Assembly: GCF_036884295.1 (NCBI RefSeq)
Contig: NZ_CP145608.1
Span: 682,001 to 746,000, forward strand
Source: Brochothrix thermosphacta DSM 20171 = FSL F6-1036
GTDB taxonomy: Bacteria > Bacillota > Bacilli > Lactobacillales > Listeriaceae
Length of the DNA stretch: 64,000 nt
Reading direction: 5' to 3'
Notes under the pieces: model-generated
The model's input: only the letters and a program-made list of their open reading frames with translations
The model's database searches: none
What the model was told of the DNA's origin: nothing
Position numbers and translations under genes: made by a program
Part shown: piece after piece, positions 40,601 through 50,164 of the stretch
Layout: each line of letters opens with the position of its first letter
Position numbering within the stretch: position 1 is the first letter of the stretch

Positions 40601-41965
40601 ATGATTAAAGAAACAGTACAAACAGTTGCACGTTGGGTTGATGGTATCGTTGAAGGTGACAACTCAATTGAGATTACAGGTATTTCATTTGATACTAGAA
40701 AGATTAATAAAGGGAACTTATTTATACCATTCGTAGGTGAGCGTGATGGCCATGCTTATATTGAAGATGCTCGTGAAAAAGGGACATACGCTTCCTTTTG
40801 GCAAGCGGATTCGACTGTTGAAAAACCGACAGGATTAGCACTGATAATTGTAGAAGATACATTGGTCGCATTGCAAAAATTGGCGAAAAGTTATCTTGAA
40901 AAAATCAATCCAAAAGTTGTTGGCATTACAGGAAGTAATGGTAAAACAACAACAAAAGACATGATGGCAAGCGTGCTTGAAACAACATTCAAAGTACATA
41001 AAACACAAGGGAATTACAACAATCATATCGGGGTGCCGTATACTATTTTAAGCATGCCGCTTGATACTGAAGTTGCCGTTTTAGAGATGGGTATGAATCA
41101 TGCAGGTGAAATTGCCATTTTAACTGCAATTGCACAGCCCGATATAGCGGTCATTACAAATATTGGTGAAGCACATCTTGAGTACTTAAAATCACGTGGA
41201 GGAATTGCGGACGCAAAGCTAGAAATAGCAGAAGGTTTGTCTGCTGATGGTTTATTAATTTATCCAGATGATCCATTATTAAAGGAACGACTTGTTGGTG
41301 AAGCTGTTTTTCAACGTGAAAGTTTTGGTGAATCGGAGAACAATACTGTTTATCCGACGAGTATTGAAACGTCAATGGATTCTACTGATTTCACAACATC
41401 TCTAACCGACAAAATTAAATTTCATGTGCCGATTGTTGGCGAACATAATGTGTATAACGCACTCGCGGTTTTTTTAACAGCGCGCCGCTTAGGTGTATCT
41501 GTCGCTAATATTCAAAAAGGTTTATATGAAATTGGCCGTACCTCTGATCGCTTGGAATGGATAGCGGGCAGAAATGGCATCCAAATGTTAAGTGATGTTT
41601 ATAATTCAAGTCCTACAGCTTTAAAAGCTGTGTTGAAAACATTCGAACACATCAAAACAAATCGTCGCAAAATTATTGTACTAGCCGATATGTTGGAGTT
41701 AGGTGCACAGTCACCAATGTTACATGCGGGTATTGCGGATTCTTTAACTGATGAGATTGATGAAGTGTTTGCATATGGTCCTTATATGTCTTATTTTACA
41801 GAAGCAGCTAAATCTGTATTATCAGCAGAAAAAGTACATTACTTTACTGACTTAAACAAATTGACAGAAGCTTTAGAAGCTAGTGTCAGTGGTGATGAAA
41901 TGATTCTATTTAAAGGCTCAAATTCGATGAGATTAAATAATGTCGTTGCCCACTTAGCCAAATAA
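40601..41965 (+). CDS. murF: UDP-MurNAc-tripeptide--D-Ala-D-Ala ligase
   Basis: MurF adds D-Ala-D-Ala to the muramyl tripeptide, the last cytoplasmic step of peptidoglycan precursor synthesis. The 454 residues show the substrate domain (GISFDTRKINKGNLFIPF), the P-loop GITGSNGKTTTKDM, AVLEMGMNHAGEI, and the C-terminal MurF domain (DVYNSSPTALKAVL). GGGAG precedes the ATG. It ends at a terminator. The expected D-Ala-D-Ala ligase gene is not adjacent. Confidence 0.96.
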   Translation: MIKETVQTVARWVDGIVEGDNSIEITGISFDTRKINKGNLFIPFVGERDGHAYIEDAREKGTYASFWQADSTVEKPTGLALIIVEDTLVALQKLAKSYLEKINPKVVGITGSNGKTTTKDMMASVLETTFKVHKTQGNYNNHIGVPYTILSMPLDTEVAVLEMGMNHAGEIAILTAIAQPDIAVITNIGEAHLEYLKSRGGIADAKLEIAEGLSADGLLIYPDDPLLKERLVGEAVFQRESFGESENNTVYPTSIETSMDSTDFTTSLTDKIKFHVPIVGEHNVYNALAVFLTARRLGVSVANIQKGLYEIGRTSDRLEWIAGRNGIQMLSDVYNSSPTALKAVLKTFEHIKTNRRKIIVLADMLELGAQSPMLHAGIADSLTDEIDEVFAYGPYMSYFTEAAKSVLSAEKVHYFTDLNKLTEALEASVSGDEMILFKGSNSMRLNNVVAHLAK

Positions 41966-41977
41966 TCAGGATAGAGA

Positions 41978-42013
41978 AGCATGTTGATGATTTCCAATCA
42001 ATATGCTTTTTTA
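41978..42013 (+). terminator. Intrinsic terminator after murF
   Basis: AGCATGTTGAT / ATCAATATGCT stem then T6. Confidence 0.85.
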
Positions 42014-42224
42014 TTTGGAAAGAAAGATTGATCGTATTGCCTTTGTTTAGTTATACGAATAATCAAACAATCGTGATTGGTTGTAAAAGTGCTACTGTTT
42101 TAGTACCAGTTTTCATTATAAGAGAGATAAGCAGGTATTGATTAGTATTATGAAAGTTAATTCAACACTTTTCATAAAAAACATGAAAAAAAATGTAAAA
42201 ATGTCATTCTTTAGTCAAAAAATA

Positions 42225-42253
42225 TTGAAATGAATGCTCGTACGTGTTATTAT
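42225..42253 (+). promoter_or_regulatory. cshA promoter
   Basis: TTGAAA, 17-bp spacer, TATTAT. It implies a leader of about 230 nt. Confidence 0.7.
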
Positions 42254-42259
42254 TAGAAT

Positions 42260-42487
42260 AGATTAGTAAGCCGAGCTAATTAGGGCGAGGGCTTTTTGAG
42301 TGAATATTAGTTTATAAGTAGTTACTGTGAGACACATTTGCTTGGTACGCAATATCAGAGACCAAGCTTTTATTATGGATAAAAACTTAAGCTGTAAAAG
42401 CAGTGACAATTGTAGAAGAGATCATACAGAAGCTCTCCTGAGTAGATGGTTTAATACCAATTTTGCACCATAAAGGAGAAGAATATA
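42260..42487 (+). promoter_or_regulatory. Long structured leader of cshA with attenuator-like hairpin
   Basis: About 230 untranslated bases. GCTTGGT...ACCAAGC at 42340-42371 is followed by TTTTATTAT, resembling a weak intrinsic terminator. Long leaders are known for cold-induced helicases and cold-shock genes. No recognised riboswitch class. The segment 42014-42224 upstream holds nothing identifiable. Confidence 0.45.
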
Positions 42488-44041
42488 TTGACTAAATTTT
42501 CAGAACTAGGTTTAGATGAAAACGTATTAAAATCAGTAGAACGCATGGGGTTTGAGGAAGCTACACCAATCCAATCAAAAACAATCCCATTAGCAATTGC
42601 AGGAAAAGATTTAATTGGACAAGCACAAACAGGTACAGGTAAAACTGCTGCTTTTGGTTTGCCACTTATTCAAAAAATCGATCCTAAAAATGATAACGTT
42701 CAAGCTATCATTATTGCACCAACACGTGAGTTAGCAATTCAGGTTGCTGAAGAGCTTTACAAATTAAGCTTTGACAAACGTGCACGTGTATTATCAGTTT
42801 ACGGTGGTAGTGACATTGGTCGCCAAATCCGTTCGTTGAAAAAAAATCCACAAATCGTTGTCGGAACTCCAGGTCGTGTTTTAGACCATATTCGTCGTAA
42901 AACATTGAAATTAAACAATGTTGAAACTGTCGTAATGGATGAAGCTGATGAAATGTTGAACATGGGATTCATCGATGATATCGAAACAATCCTTAGCGAA
43001 ATTCCTAAAGAACGTCAAACATTGTTATTCTCAGCAACAATGCCTGATCCGATTCGTCGTATCGCTGAACGTTACATGCAATCACCAGAAGTTGTACGTG
43101 TTGCAGCTAAAGAAATGACAGCACTTTTAATTGAACAATTTTACGTTAAAGTTCAAGAAAAAGAAAAATTTGAAGCGTTGGTACGTCTTTTAGATGTACA
43201 AGCACCAAAATTATCTATCATCTTCGGCCGTACAAAACGTCGTGTTGATGAAGTTTCACGTGCATTAGATATGCGTGGATTCAACGCTGAAGGTATTCAT
43301 GGTGATTTAACGCAAGCTAAACGTTTAAGTGTATTGCGTAAATTTAAAGAAGGTAAAATTGATATCTTAGTTGCAACTGATGTTGCTGCTCGTGGATTAG
43401 ATATTTCTAACGTATCTCACGTTTATAACTTTGATATTCCGCAAGATCCAGAATCATACGTACACCGTATTGGTCGTACTGGTCGTGCAGGTAAAGAAGG
43501 AATGGCTGTTACATTTGTATCGCCACGTGAATTAGGTTACTTACGTATTGTTGAACAAACAACTAAGAAACGTATGACTCCTCTTGAGCCACCAACAGAA
43601 GATCAAGCATTTTCTAGCCAATTGACTCAGTCAGTTGAGCAAGTAATGGATAAAGTACGTAAAGGTAACTTAGAAAGCTATGTTACATCTGCTCGTGACT
43701 TGCTTGAAAGTGTTTCTGCTGAAGATGCAGTTGCTGCAATGCTTGCATTAGTAACTAAAACTCCAGATCAAACACCAGTACATATTACTGAAGAGCGTCC
43801 ATTGCCTAACCGTGGCGGTGGAGGAAACCGTGGCAGCAAAGGCGGCGGCGGATACAAAGGTAAACGTACTAGCAGCAGCGGCAAAGGCGGCGGCGGTTAC
43901 AAAGGTAACGGCGGTTCACGTCGTAGCTCAGGTGGCGGCGCTTCAAGTGATCGTAAAGAAGGCGGCGCTCGTCGTGAACGTCCAGCTGGAAACGGCGGTT
44001 CACGTCGTAGCTCAGGCGAACGTAGTTCATTTAAAAAATAA
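42488..44041 (+). CDS. cshA: DEAD-box RNA helicase CshA
   Basis: The main degradosome and cold-shock RNA helicase of Firmicutes, 517 residues. Motifs: Q ([11 protein letters not shown]), I (AQTGTGKT), Ib (GTPGR), II (VMDEADEML), III (SAT), V ([10 protein letters not shown]), VI ([11 protein letters not shown]). After about residue 430 the tail becomes a Gly/Arg/Ser-rich disordered region with repeated RGGGG and GGSRRSSG units, for RNA and partner binding. The start is TTG with AAAGGAGAAG upstream. The tail uses GGC codons unlike the rest of the gene. Confidence 0.95.
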   Translation: MTKFSELGLDENVLKSVERMGFEEATPIQSKTIPLAIAGKDLIGQAQTGTGKTAAFGLPLIQKIDPKNDNVQAIIIAPTRELAIQVAEELYKLSFDKRARVLSVYGGSDIGRQIRSLKKNPQIVVGTPGRVLDHIRRKTLKLNNVETVVMDEADEMLNMGFIDDIETILSEIPKERQTLLFSATMPDPIRRIAERYMQSPEVVRVAAKEMTALLIEQFYVKVQEKEKFEALVRLLDVQAPKLSIIFGRTKRRVDEVSRALDMRGFNAEGIHGDLTQAKRLSVLRKFKEGKIDILVATDVAARGLDISNVSHVYNFDIPQDPESYVHRIGRTGRAGKEGMAVTFVSPRELGYLRIVEQTTKKRMTPLEPPTEDQAFSSQLTQSVEQVMDKVRKGNLESYVTSARDLLESVSAEDAVAAMLALVTKTPDQTPVHITEERPLPNRGGGGNRGSKGGGGYKGKRTSSSGKGGGGYKGNGGSRRSSGGGASSDRKEGGARRERPAGNGGSRRSSGERSSFKK

Positions 44042-44051
44042 TTAACATTCA

Positions 44052-44083
44052 AGAGTCTAGTGATTAACTAGGCTCTTTTTTTG
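44052..44083 (+). terminator. Intrinsic terminator after cshA
   Basis: AGAGTCTAGT / ACTAGGCTCT stem then T7. Confidence 0.9.
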
Positions 44084-44326
44084 TTTTATCACGTTAATTT
44101 TTTTGGATAAAGCGCCTTTCATAAATGTTTGTTGTGCAGATGACCTATTGTAATGAAAACATAGAAAAGGTATAATTGTTGAAACTTAGAAATGTAAATG
44201 ATTTAGATAGATAGAAAAGAGAATGTCTGTATTTTACTGAAATATGAGCAAGATGATTAGAATGAAACCAATGTTGCACTTTGTTAAAATATCATCTAGA
44301 ATTAAATTAAAGAAAGGATGTTATAT

Positions 44327-44803
44327 GTGGAAATTTTAAAGAATCAATTACCAGTAATAATAAAAAAAGTGTGGCGACAAGTTATTTTTATCGAGATGGC
44401 GATTTTTTTTGTCCTTACTATTGCCTACTTAACGCTAGCTTATTTGTTTGATTGGTCATACTATTGGGGATCTATCGGTTTAGTTATATTGTTATTATTG
44501 TATTTTGTTGAGGATAAAGTAATTAATTCTTTGCGTTGGCATCGTTTCCGATTTGAGATTCGTGAGGAAGAACTTGAAATAGCTTACGGTATTATTTTTA
44601 GACATCGTGAACTTATACCGATGGTACGAATTCAACATGTTGAAACAACTCAGGGCCCATTGCTTAGGAAGGCAGGTCTAATGACGGTTGATATCCATAC
44701 TGCAGCAACTGTACATACTATTTTGGGTTTAGAAGAAAATCAGGCAGAACAACTACGAAATCAAATTATTGCGTTGGTAAAGGTGGCTGTTGAGGATGTC
44801 TAA
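44327..44803 (+). CDS. PH-domain membrane protein, YdbS-like
   Basis: A 158-residue protein with two membrane helices (about residues 20-40 and 46-65) and a bacterial PH (bPH2) domain with the pattern RHRELIPMVRIQHVETTQGPLLRKAGL. Bacillus YdbS and YdbT form a pair near acpS, as here; they are implicated in resistance to antimicrobial compounds, but the biochemical role is unknown. GTG at 44327 is taken as start (AAAGGATG at good spacing); the frame also has ATG at 44318. It overlaps the next gene by 8 bp. Confidence 0.85.
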   Translation: MEILKNQLPVIIKKVWRQVIFIEMAIFFVLTIAYLTLAYLFDWSYYWGSIGLVILLLLYFVEDKVINSLRWHRFRFEIREEELEIAYGIIFRHRELIPMVRIQHVETTQGPLLRKAGLMTVDIHTAATVHTILGLEENQAEQLRNQIIALVKVAVEDV

Positions 44804-46253
44804 TATACATACAAAAACACGTCAAAGAGAGCATCCAATTCAGCTGTTTATCTTGTTTTTTGAATTTATTAAAACGTGGTGGTTTCTCCTAGCGATGTTG
44901 TTTTTTAACGTTGTTATAAAACAAACAGTAAGTGGTGTTTTAGTATATGGAGGTTCAATCGTTTTAATCGTATTGCTGTTATTAAAATTAGTAAGTTACT
45001 TCTTTCGTTATTACGAAGTCGCTGAAGATGGTGTTCATCAGTATGAGGGGATTTTCGTGAAAGAACATAAATTTATGCCATATGAGCGCATTCAATCCAT
45101 CCATGATCAACAATGGTTTTTTTATCAGCCATTTGATGTTGTGCAAGCGAAGATAGAAGTTGCTGGTAGTGAATCGACGATTGTCTTAAATGCTGTTAAA
45201 ACAAGCGATATTGATTTAATTAAAAACTATCGTAAAAAAGCAGTAGATAGTAAAAAAACGAGTGAATTAAATGAAGTAAATAAAGGGTCAAATGAGAGTG
45301 TAATCGAAAATGTTGAGAAAACAGTATGGGAAGAAACACTGCCATTTAAAAACATTATTATAAATGCTTTAAGTTCTCTAAAATCATATATAGGTTTATT
45401 TGTTTTAATTGGGATTATAAACCAGTTGCAAAGTTACATAGGTGAAAAATATATCGATGCACAAATTGAAAGATTATTTAATTATGGCGTTATAACAATT
45501 ATCGTCCTAATTTTGCTGGCGTTTCTTATAAGTGTGTTAATTGCATTAGTGAGTGATTACATCAAGTATTATAATTTCACGTTACATGGCTATGAGGGCT
45601 ACTTTGTAATTGAACGCGGCTTGTTTGAAAGACATAAAACAACAGTGAGCTATGATAAAGTACAAGCCGTCTCAATAAAAAAAGGGATCATTGCACATTT
45701 TTTAGGCTATGCTAGCATATCAGTCATTCAGGCTGGTGAAGTTGAGGGGACAGATAAATATGTGATGCCGCTTATTAAAGAAAATGAAATAGAAGGATTT
45801 ATGAGCAAAGTTTTTCCAATGATGACATTTCCTGAAGTGCAGCAAGGATTAGCTTTAAGGACATTACATTCGTTCTTTCTAACACGTATTTTATGGTTAT
45901 ACGCACCACTTTTAATTGGTATTTATTTTATTTCCAAACCATGGGCATGGTTCTTGTTAATGTTACCTCTGCTGTTTTTTATAAAGTATATTATACAACG
46001 ACGTTATAGTGGCTATAAAATTGCAGGACGTTTTTTGGTTTTTCAAGTGATTGGTTGGTTTACAACAGAAAAATTATACGTTAATCGTAATAGAATACAA
46101 GCGATGTATTTTAAGGATTCAATTTGGATGGAAAAAAATGATTTTAAACATGTACGATTGGCTATTAAAGAAACGACTTCATATGAGGTGAGTTTGCAAT
46201 ATTTAAAAAATATAGAAGCACAAAAAATTTATAATTGGTTCAGTCAAAAATAA
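44796..46253 (+). CDS. PH-domain membrane protein, YdbT-like
   Basis: A 485-residue protein with about six membrane helices in three pairs and three bPH2 domains (VKEHKFMPYERIQSIHDQQW, ERHKTTVSYDKVQAVSIKKG and TTEKLYVNRNRIQAMYF). It is the larger partner of the YdbS-like protein and the overlap implies coupled translation. Start at 44796 has AGGTGG upstream. The function of the pair is not established; a role at the membrane with the PH domains in the cytoplasm is inferred. Confidence 0.85.
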   Translation: MSNIHTKTRQREHPIQLFILFFEFIKTWWFLLAMLFFNVVIKQTVSGVLVYGGSIVLIVLLLLKLVSYFFRYYEVAEDGVHQYEGIFVKEHKFMPYERIQSIHDQQWFFYQPFDVVQAKIEVAGSESTIVLNAVKTSDIDLIKNYRKKAVDSKKTSELNEVNKGSNESVIENVEKTVWEETLPFKNIIINALSSLKSYIGLFVLIGIINQLQSYIGEKYIDAQIERLFNYGVITIIVLILLAFLISVLIALVSDYIKYYNFTLHGYEGYFVIERGLFERHKTTVSYDKVQAVSIKKGIIAHFLGYASISVIQAGEVEGTDKYVMPLIKENEIEGFMSKVFPMMTFPEVQQGLALRTLHSFFLTRILWLYAPLLIGIYFISKPWAWFLLMLPLLFFIKYIIQRRYSGYKIAGRFLVFQVIGWFTTEKLYVNRNRIQAMYFKDSIWMEKNDFKHVRLAIKETTSYEVSLQYLKNIEAQKIYNWFSQK

Positions 46254-46336
46254 ATTAATGTTGAAGTGAGTAAGTCATACTAAAAGCCTTTACTATGACA
46301 AATAGTGTTGGTAAACTAGGAAAAGAAGGTATTTAA

Positions 46337-46690
46337 ATGATTATTGGTATAGGTATAGATACTGTGGATCTTGATCGAATTGCACAATTGATTGAACGCA
46401 ATTCGCGTTTTGCATCTCGAGTGTTAACTGAGGCGGAAATTTTAGCCTGTAATAAGTTGAAAGGGACACGCGTTATTGAGTTTGTAGCAGGGCGTTACGC
46501 TGCAAAAGAAGCTTTTTCAAAAGCATATGGTACAGGTATTGGCCCTGAATGTTCTTTTCAAGATTTAGAAATATTGAATGAAAAAGGTGGAAAACCAGTA
46601 ATAACCCATCCATTTGGAATGAACGCTTTCGTGTCTATCACACATACGAGCACTATAGCAATGGCACAGGTAATATTAGAAGAGAGGTAA
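46337..46690 (+). CDS. acpS: Holo-acyl carrier protein synthase
   Basis: AcpS transfers 4'-phosphopantetheine from CoA to acyl carrier protein. The 117 residues have the metal-binding IGIGIDTVDLDRI at the start, FVAGRYAAKEAFSKAYGTGIG in the middle and SITHTSTIAMAQVI near the end, all diagnostic. It precedes alr by 4 bp; the order ydbST-acpS-alr-mazF-sigB is a Bacillus/Listeria arrangement. Confidence 0.96.
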   Translation: MIIGIGIDTVDLDRIAQLIERNSRFASRVLTEAEILACNKLKGTRVIEFVAGRYAAKEAFSKAYGTGIGPECSFQDLEILNEKGGKPVITHPFGMNAFVSITHTSTIAMAQVILEER

Positions 46691-46694
46691 TTAT

Positions 46695-47810
46695 ATGACG
46701 TTAGGGACACATCGTAATACATGGATAGAAGTCAATTTGAAAAACATCGAGGAAAATATCAGTAACGAGAAAAAAATATTATCTGAAAATGTTGCTGTTT
46801 TTGCTGTTGTTAAAGCAAATGGTTATGGCCATGGTGCAGTTGCGGTTGCGAAAGCTGCGAAGGCTGGCGGAGCAACTGGTTTTTGCGTGGCGTTACTTGA
46901 TGAAGCTTTAGAGTTGAGAGCAGCTGGGATAAATGAACCTATAATAATTCTTGCGCCTATTCGCGCAGAAGATGTTGCGATTGCACAAAAAGAATCATTG
47001 AGTATTCCTATTTGTGATTTGGAATATTGGCAGTTAGTAAAACCTCATATTGCTGAAAGCTTGCCCCTATACTTACATTTAGTGATTGATTCTGGAATGG
47101 GACGAATTGGCTTTCGAGATGAAGAAGAAATTAAAATAATTGAAAAAAATATTGTTGAGCATCCAACGGCACAATTAGAGGGTGTTTTCACGCATTTTGC
47201 TACTGCGGATGAGCTGGATACTACTTATTTTAAACAACAGTTAAAAACATTTAAAGTATTAAAGACAGCCCTTATTACACAACCTAAATATATCCATTGT
47301 TCGAATAGCGCAGCTGCTCTCATGCACCCGGAGTTGGAAATTAGCTGCATTCGACTAGGTATTGCAATGTATGGTCTATCACCATCTATGGAAATAAAAC
47401 CAATGCTACCTTATCAATTAAAACCTGCATTGGCACTTTTTTCAAAATTAACTCAAGTTAAATGGGTTGAAGAAGGTCAATCGATTGGCTACGGTGCTAC
47501 ATATAAAGTAGCTGAAACAGGCGAATGGATTGGCACGCTTCCGATAGGTTATGCGGATGGTTGGTTGCGTGATCGTTCAGGCAGTTTTGTTTTAATTGAA
47601 GGCCAACGTTGTCAAATTATTGGTCGTGTTTGTATGGACCAATGTATGATTCGTTTACCAAAATACTATCCGATAGATACTACAGTTACTTTTATTGGCG
47701 AAAGTTACAATGAGTCAGTTACTACTGATGATGTTGCTGATTATAGTGGCACTATTAATTATGAAATCGTTTGTCTCCTAAGCGATCGCATTCCACGTTA
47801 TTATATTTAA
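46695..47810 (+). CDS. alr: Alanine racemase
   Basis: A PLP enzyme of 371 residues making D-alanine for peptidoglycan. The PLP Lys is Lys40 in AVVKANGYGHGA, and the second catalytic base Tyr lies in SIGYGATYK. LIDSGMGRIGF-like (VIDSGMGRIGF) and RVCMDQCMIRLP are also visible. GAGAGG precedes the ATG. It is upstream of mazF with only 96 bp between. Confidence 0.96.
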   Translation: MTLGTHRNTWIEVNLKNIEENISNEKKILSENVAVFAVVKANGYGHGAVAVAKAAKAGGATGFCVALLDEALELRAAGINEPIIILAPIRAEDVAIAQKESLSIPICDLEYWQLVKPHIAESLPLYLHLVIDSGMGRIGFRDEEEIKIIEKNIVEHPTAQLEGVFTHFATADELDTTYFKQQLKTFKVLKTALITQPKYIHCSNSAAALMHPELEISCIRLGIAMYGLSPSMEIKPMLPYQLKPALALFSKLTQVKWVEEGQSIGYGATYKVAETGEWIGTLPIGYADGWLRDRSGSFVLIEGQRCQIIGRVCMDQCMIRLPKYYPIDTTVTFIGESYNESVTTDDVADYSGTINYEIVCLLSDRIPRYYI

Positions 47811-47906
47811 AAAACCATCGAAGAACACATCAAAATCGATCACACAATTGAAATGTGGAAGCAGGTTTTTTCGATAACCAGCTTCATCAAATGGAGGAAT
47901 GCTAGA

Positions 47907-48254
47907 ATGATTAGAAGAGGTGAAATTTATTATGCAGACTTATCTCCTGTCAAAGGATCAGAACAGGGTGGAATTAGACCAGTGTTGATTATCCAAAATG
48001 ATATCGGCAACAAGTTCAGTCCAACCGTTATTGTTGCAGCTGTTACTGCTAAAATTCAAAAAGCAAAACTTTTAACCCATGTCGAAGTAAAAAGCAGCAA
48101 AAAAGGATTGAATAAAAATTCAGTGATTTTGTTAGAACAAATTCGTACAATTGATAAACAAAGGTTAACAGACCGTGTAACAGTTCTTGATAAAAAGGTG
48201 ATGAAAGAAGTAGATAACAGTCTGAAAATAAGTTTAAGCCTGGTTACTTTTTAG
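47907..48254 (+). CDS. mazF: MazF-family endoribonuclease toxin, no antitoxin gene adjacent
   Basis: A 115-residue mRNA interferase of the MazF/NdoA (PemK) family, which cuts mRNA at a short motif. The catalytic framework is intact: [20 protein letters not shown] with the conserved Arg in [21 protein letters not shown], and [15 protein letters not shown]. The ATG at 47907 with GGAGG upstream is chosen; the frame is open farther up without ribosome binding site. In Bacillus, Listeria and Staphylococcus mazE (about 80-95 codons) lies directly before mazF; here the 96-bp gap to alr cannot hold it. The gene still precedes the sigB operon. Confidence 0.93.
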   Translation: MIRRGEIYYADLSPVKGSEQGGIRPVLIIQNDIGNKFSPTVIVAAVTAKIQKAKLLTHVEVKSSKKGLNKNSVILLEQIRTIDKQRLTDRVTVLDKKVMKEVDNSLKISLSLVTF

Positions 48255-48374
48255 TAGGTCAAGTGGATTATCATACTTATAGAAACAAAATAGGCTATAA
48301 TAGTATTATGCTCTATGCATATACTGAAACTAATAAAAGAAAACACCCTAAATATTATAGGCCAGGTGAACGTA

Positions 48375-48794
48375 ATGCATATAAAATCGAAGTTTGAAAT
48401 AAATAGTGAATGGGACATAATCGAAGTCCGTCAAGAAGTTAGAAAAGTGTGTAAGAAAATCGGTTTTGATTATGTTACACAAGCATATATTATTAATTTT
48501 ACCAGTGGTATATGTCAAAATATGTATACAGTTGCTCAGTCAGGTGTCTTTTCAATAGAAGGAATTATTGAGGAGAAACGAATGGGAATTAAAATAATAG
48601 CAGTAGATCAGGGGCCTGGCATAGAAAATATGGCAGATTTCCTGTCTGAAAATATTGCAGTAAATCAAACAGATGGTATAAGGCTAGAAATGTTAAGCGT
48701 TAGACGCTGGTTTGATGAGTTTGAAATTGCTTCAACAGAGTTAGGGGTAGACGGGGTGGAAGTAACCGTGACAAAATGGTTAATTAAGGGGTGA
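48375..48794 (+). CDS. rsbT: RsbT-like protein with degraded kinase motifs
   Basis: A 139-residue protein that lines up with RsbT, the switch kinase that activates RsbU. SEWDIIEVRQEVRKVCKKIGF matches the N-terminus, and the G1 box DQGPGI (residues 78-83) is intact. The N box, normally SELARN, reads SGICQN: Asn49 stays but the catalytic Glu is Gly45. The G2 lid, normally rich in Gly, reads QTDGIRLEML. Kinase activity is therefore doubtful. No rsbR or rsbS is present. The ATG at 48375 has AGGTGA upstream. A role as a non-kinase RsbU activator is inferred. Confidence 0.75.
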   Translation: MHIKSKFEINSEWDIIEVRQEVRKVCKKIGFDYVTQAYIINFTSGICQNMYTVAQSGVFSIEGIIEEKRMGIKIIAVDQGPGIENMADFLSENIAVNQTDGIRLEMLSVRRWFDEFEIASTELGVDGVEVTVTKWLIKG

Positions 48795-48799
48795 AATTT

Positions 48800-49801
48800 G
48801 TGACTTTCCGTTTTGAGAAAGATTATAGTAAATTTCTGAATGGGTATATAAAAGAAGGGGACGAAAAATACTTATATAATATTAATAAGTGGAGTAAAGA
48901 AGCAATTTCACAAGGTGTTTCACCTGAAGAAATCGTTGGTATTCATCGTACCGCACTTCTTACGATTCCAGAAAAATTACCGGATATTGTATTGTCGTCT
49001 TTAGAGGTATTGATGACGGTAATGGTGAATTATGGTGCGGATTATAGACGGAATCTTATTATAAAAAAACAACAGGAAGAACTGCAAAAAGAAATTTTAA
49101 AAGCTGGGAAAATCCAAAAATCATTGTTACAAACAGAAATTCCAAGTAAAGAACATTTGGATGTTGGTGTGTGTGATAAGCCTGCTAACCAAATGAGTGG
49201 TGATTATTATCATTTTTTTGAAAATGAAACAGCCATCACTGTCAGTCTAGCGGATGTGATAGGTAAAGGGATACCCGCAGCGCTAGCAATGTCGATGCTT
49301 AAGTATGGTATGCAAAATGCTCCTGATGATGTAGTAAGTGTGAGTGGTATGTTATCCTACCTTAACAAGGTGGTTGAAGAAAATATTTCAGATAATATGT
49401 TTATTACGATGTTTTTAGGGGTATATGATAAATCGAATAAAGTGTTTACCTATTCGTCTGCAGGTCATGAAATTGGTTTTTGGTATAACGCATTAGATAA
49501 TGAATACCAGGATCTATATGCCAAAGGATTAATGTTAGGTATTCAAGAAGAAGTCACTTATCATGAGTACCAGCGTTCGCTTAGTATAGGTGATTTTATT
49601 GTGGTGTTATCAGATGGTGTGACAGAGACACGAATTGGTGACGGGTTTATTGAACGTGAAACATTAAAAGAGTTAATCTACTCGTTCCATGAATTATCGG
49701 CACAGGATATTGCTGATAATGTGTATAAAAAATTAGTTGAGCTACAAAATTTTAAACTATATGACGATTTCACATTAATTATCATCAAACGTATAGCTTA
49801 A
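48800..49801 (+). CDS. rsbU: RsbU, PP2C phosphatase activating sigma-B
   Basis: RsbU dephosphorylates RsbV so that it can free sigma-B from RsbW. The 333 residues comprise an N-terminal helical RsbT-binding domain (about 1-85), a coiled-coil linker (IIKKQQEELQKEILKAGKIQ) and a PP2C domain with metal-binding SGDYYHF, SLADVIGKGIPAALAM, VLSDGVTE and YDDFTLI. The start is GTG at 48800 with AAGGGGTG upstream (a GTG at 48791 is also in frame). Retention of the N-terminal domain fits continued control by the RsbT-like neighbour. Confidence 0.92.
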   Translation: MTFRFEKDYSKFLNGYIKEGDEKYLYNINKWSKEAISQGVSPEEIVGIHRTALLTIPEKLPDIVLSSLEVLMTVMVNYGADYRRNLIIKKQQEELQKEILKAGKIQKSLLQTEIPSKEHLDVGVCDKPANQMSGDYYHFFENETAITVSLADVIGKGIPAALAMSMLKYGMQNAPDDVVSVSGMLSYLNKVVEENISDNMFITMFLGVYDKSNKVFTYSSAGHEIGFWYNALDNEYQDLYAKGLMLGIQEEVTYHEYQRSLSIGDFIVVLSDGVTETRIGDGFIERETLKELIYSFHELSAQDIADNVYKKLVELQNFKLYDDFTLIIIKRIA

Positions 49802-49819
49802 AAATAGGGGGGATATTAA

Positions 49820-50164
49820 ATGGTTTTAAACACAAGTGTCGAAGAAACGAATGATAATACAGCCATTTTCACATTAAGGGGTGAAATTGATGGTAATACG
49901 GCACCTCGTTTAGAAATTGAAATGTCTAAGTTTGCTGAGATTGAAAATTTTGTAATACGAGTCAATTTGAGTGAAGTAACTTATATGGATAGTACAGGCT
50001 TAGGAGTTTTTGTCGGTATTTATAAAAGTCTTGTTAAGGTAAATGGACAGTTGTTAATTGAAGAAGTACCTAAGCGACTAGACCGCTTATTTACAATTAC
50101 CGGTCTAGACAATATAATGTCGATAAATCGAAAGGAAAAGGATGACGGTGCTGATGACAATTAA
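49820..50164 (+). CDS. rsbV: Anti-anti-sigma factor RsbV
   Basis: A 114-residue STAS-domain protein. The phosphorylation site is Ser58 in YMDSTGLGVFVG. Unphosphorylated RsbV binds RsbW and releases sigma-B; RsbW phosphorylates it back. AGGGGGGAT precedes the ATG, and the end overlaps rsbW, so the two are coupled. No sigma-B promoter is seen in front, unlike Bacillus and Listeria where one precedes rsbV. Confidence 0.94.
   Translation: MVLNTSVEETNDNTAIFTLRGEIDGNTAPRLEIEMSKFAEIENFVIRVNLSEVTYMDSTGLGVFVGIYKSLVKVNGQLLIEEVPKRLDRLFTITGLDNIMSINRKEKDDGADDN

Noticed and set aside
43812-44045. 77-aa ORF in another frame over the cshA tail
   Set aside because: A by-product of the GGC-rich repeat region; the CshA frame is clearly the real one.
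48315-48374. Longer start for the RsbT-like gene
   Set aside because: No ribosome binding site before it, and the extra 20 residues do not match RsbT; ATG 48375 has AGGTGA.
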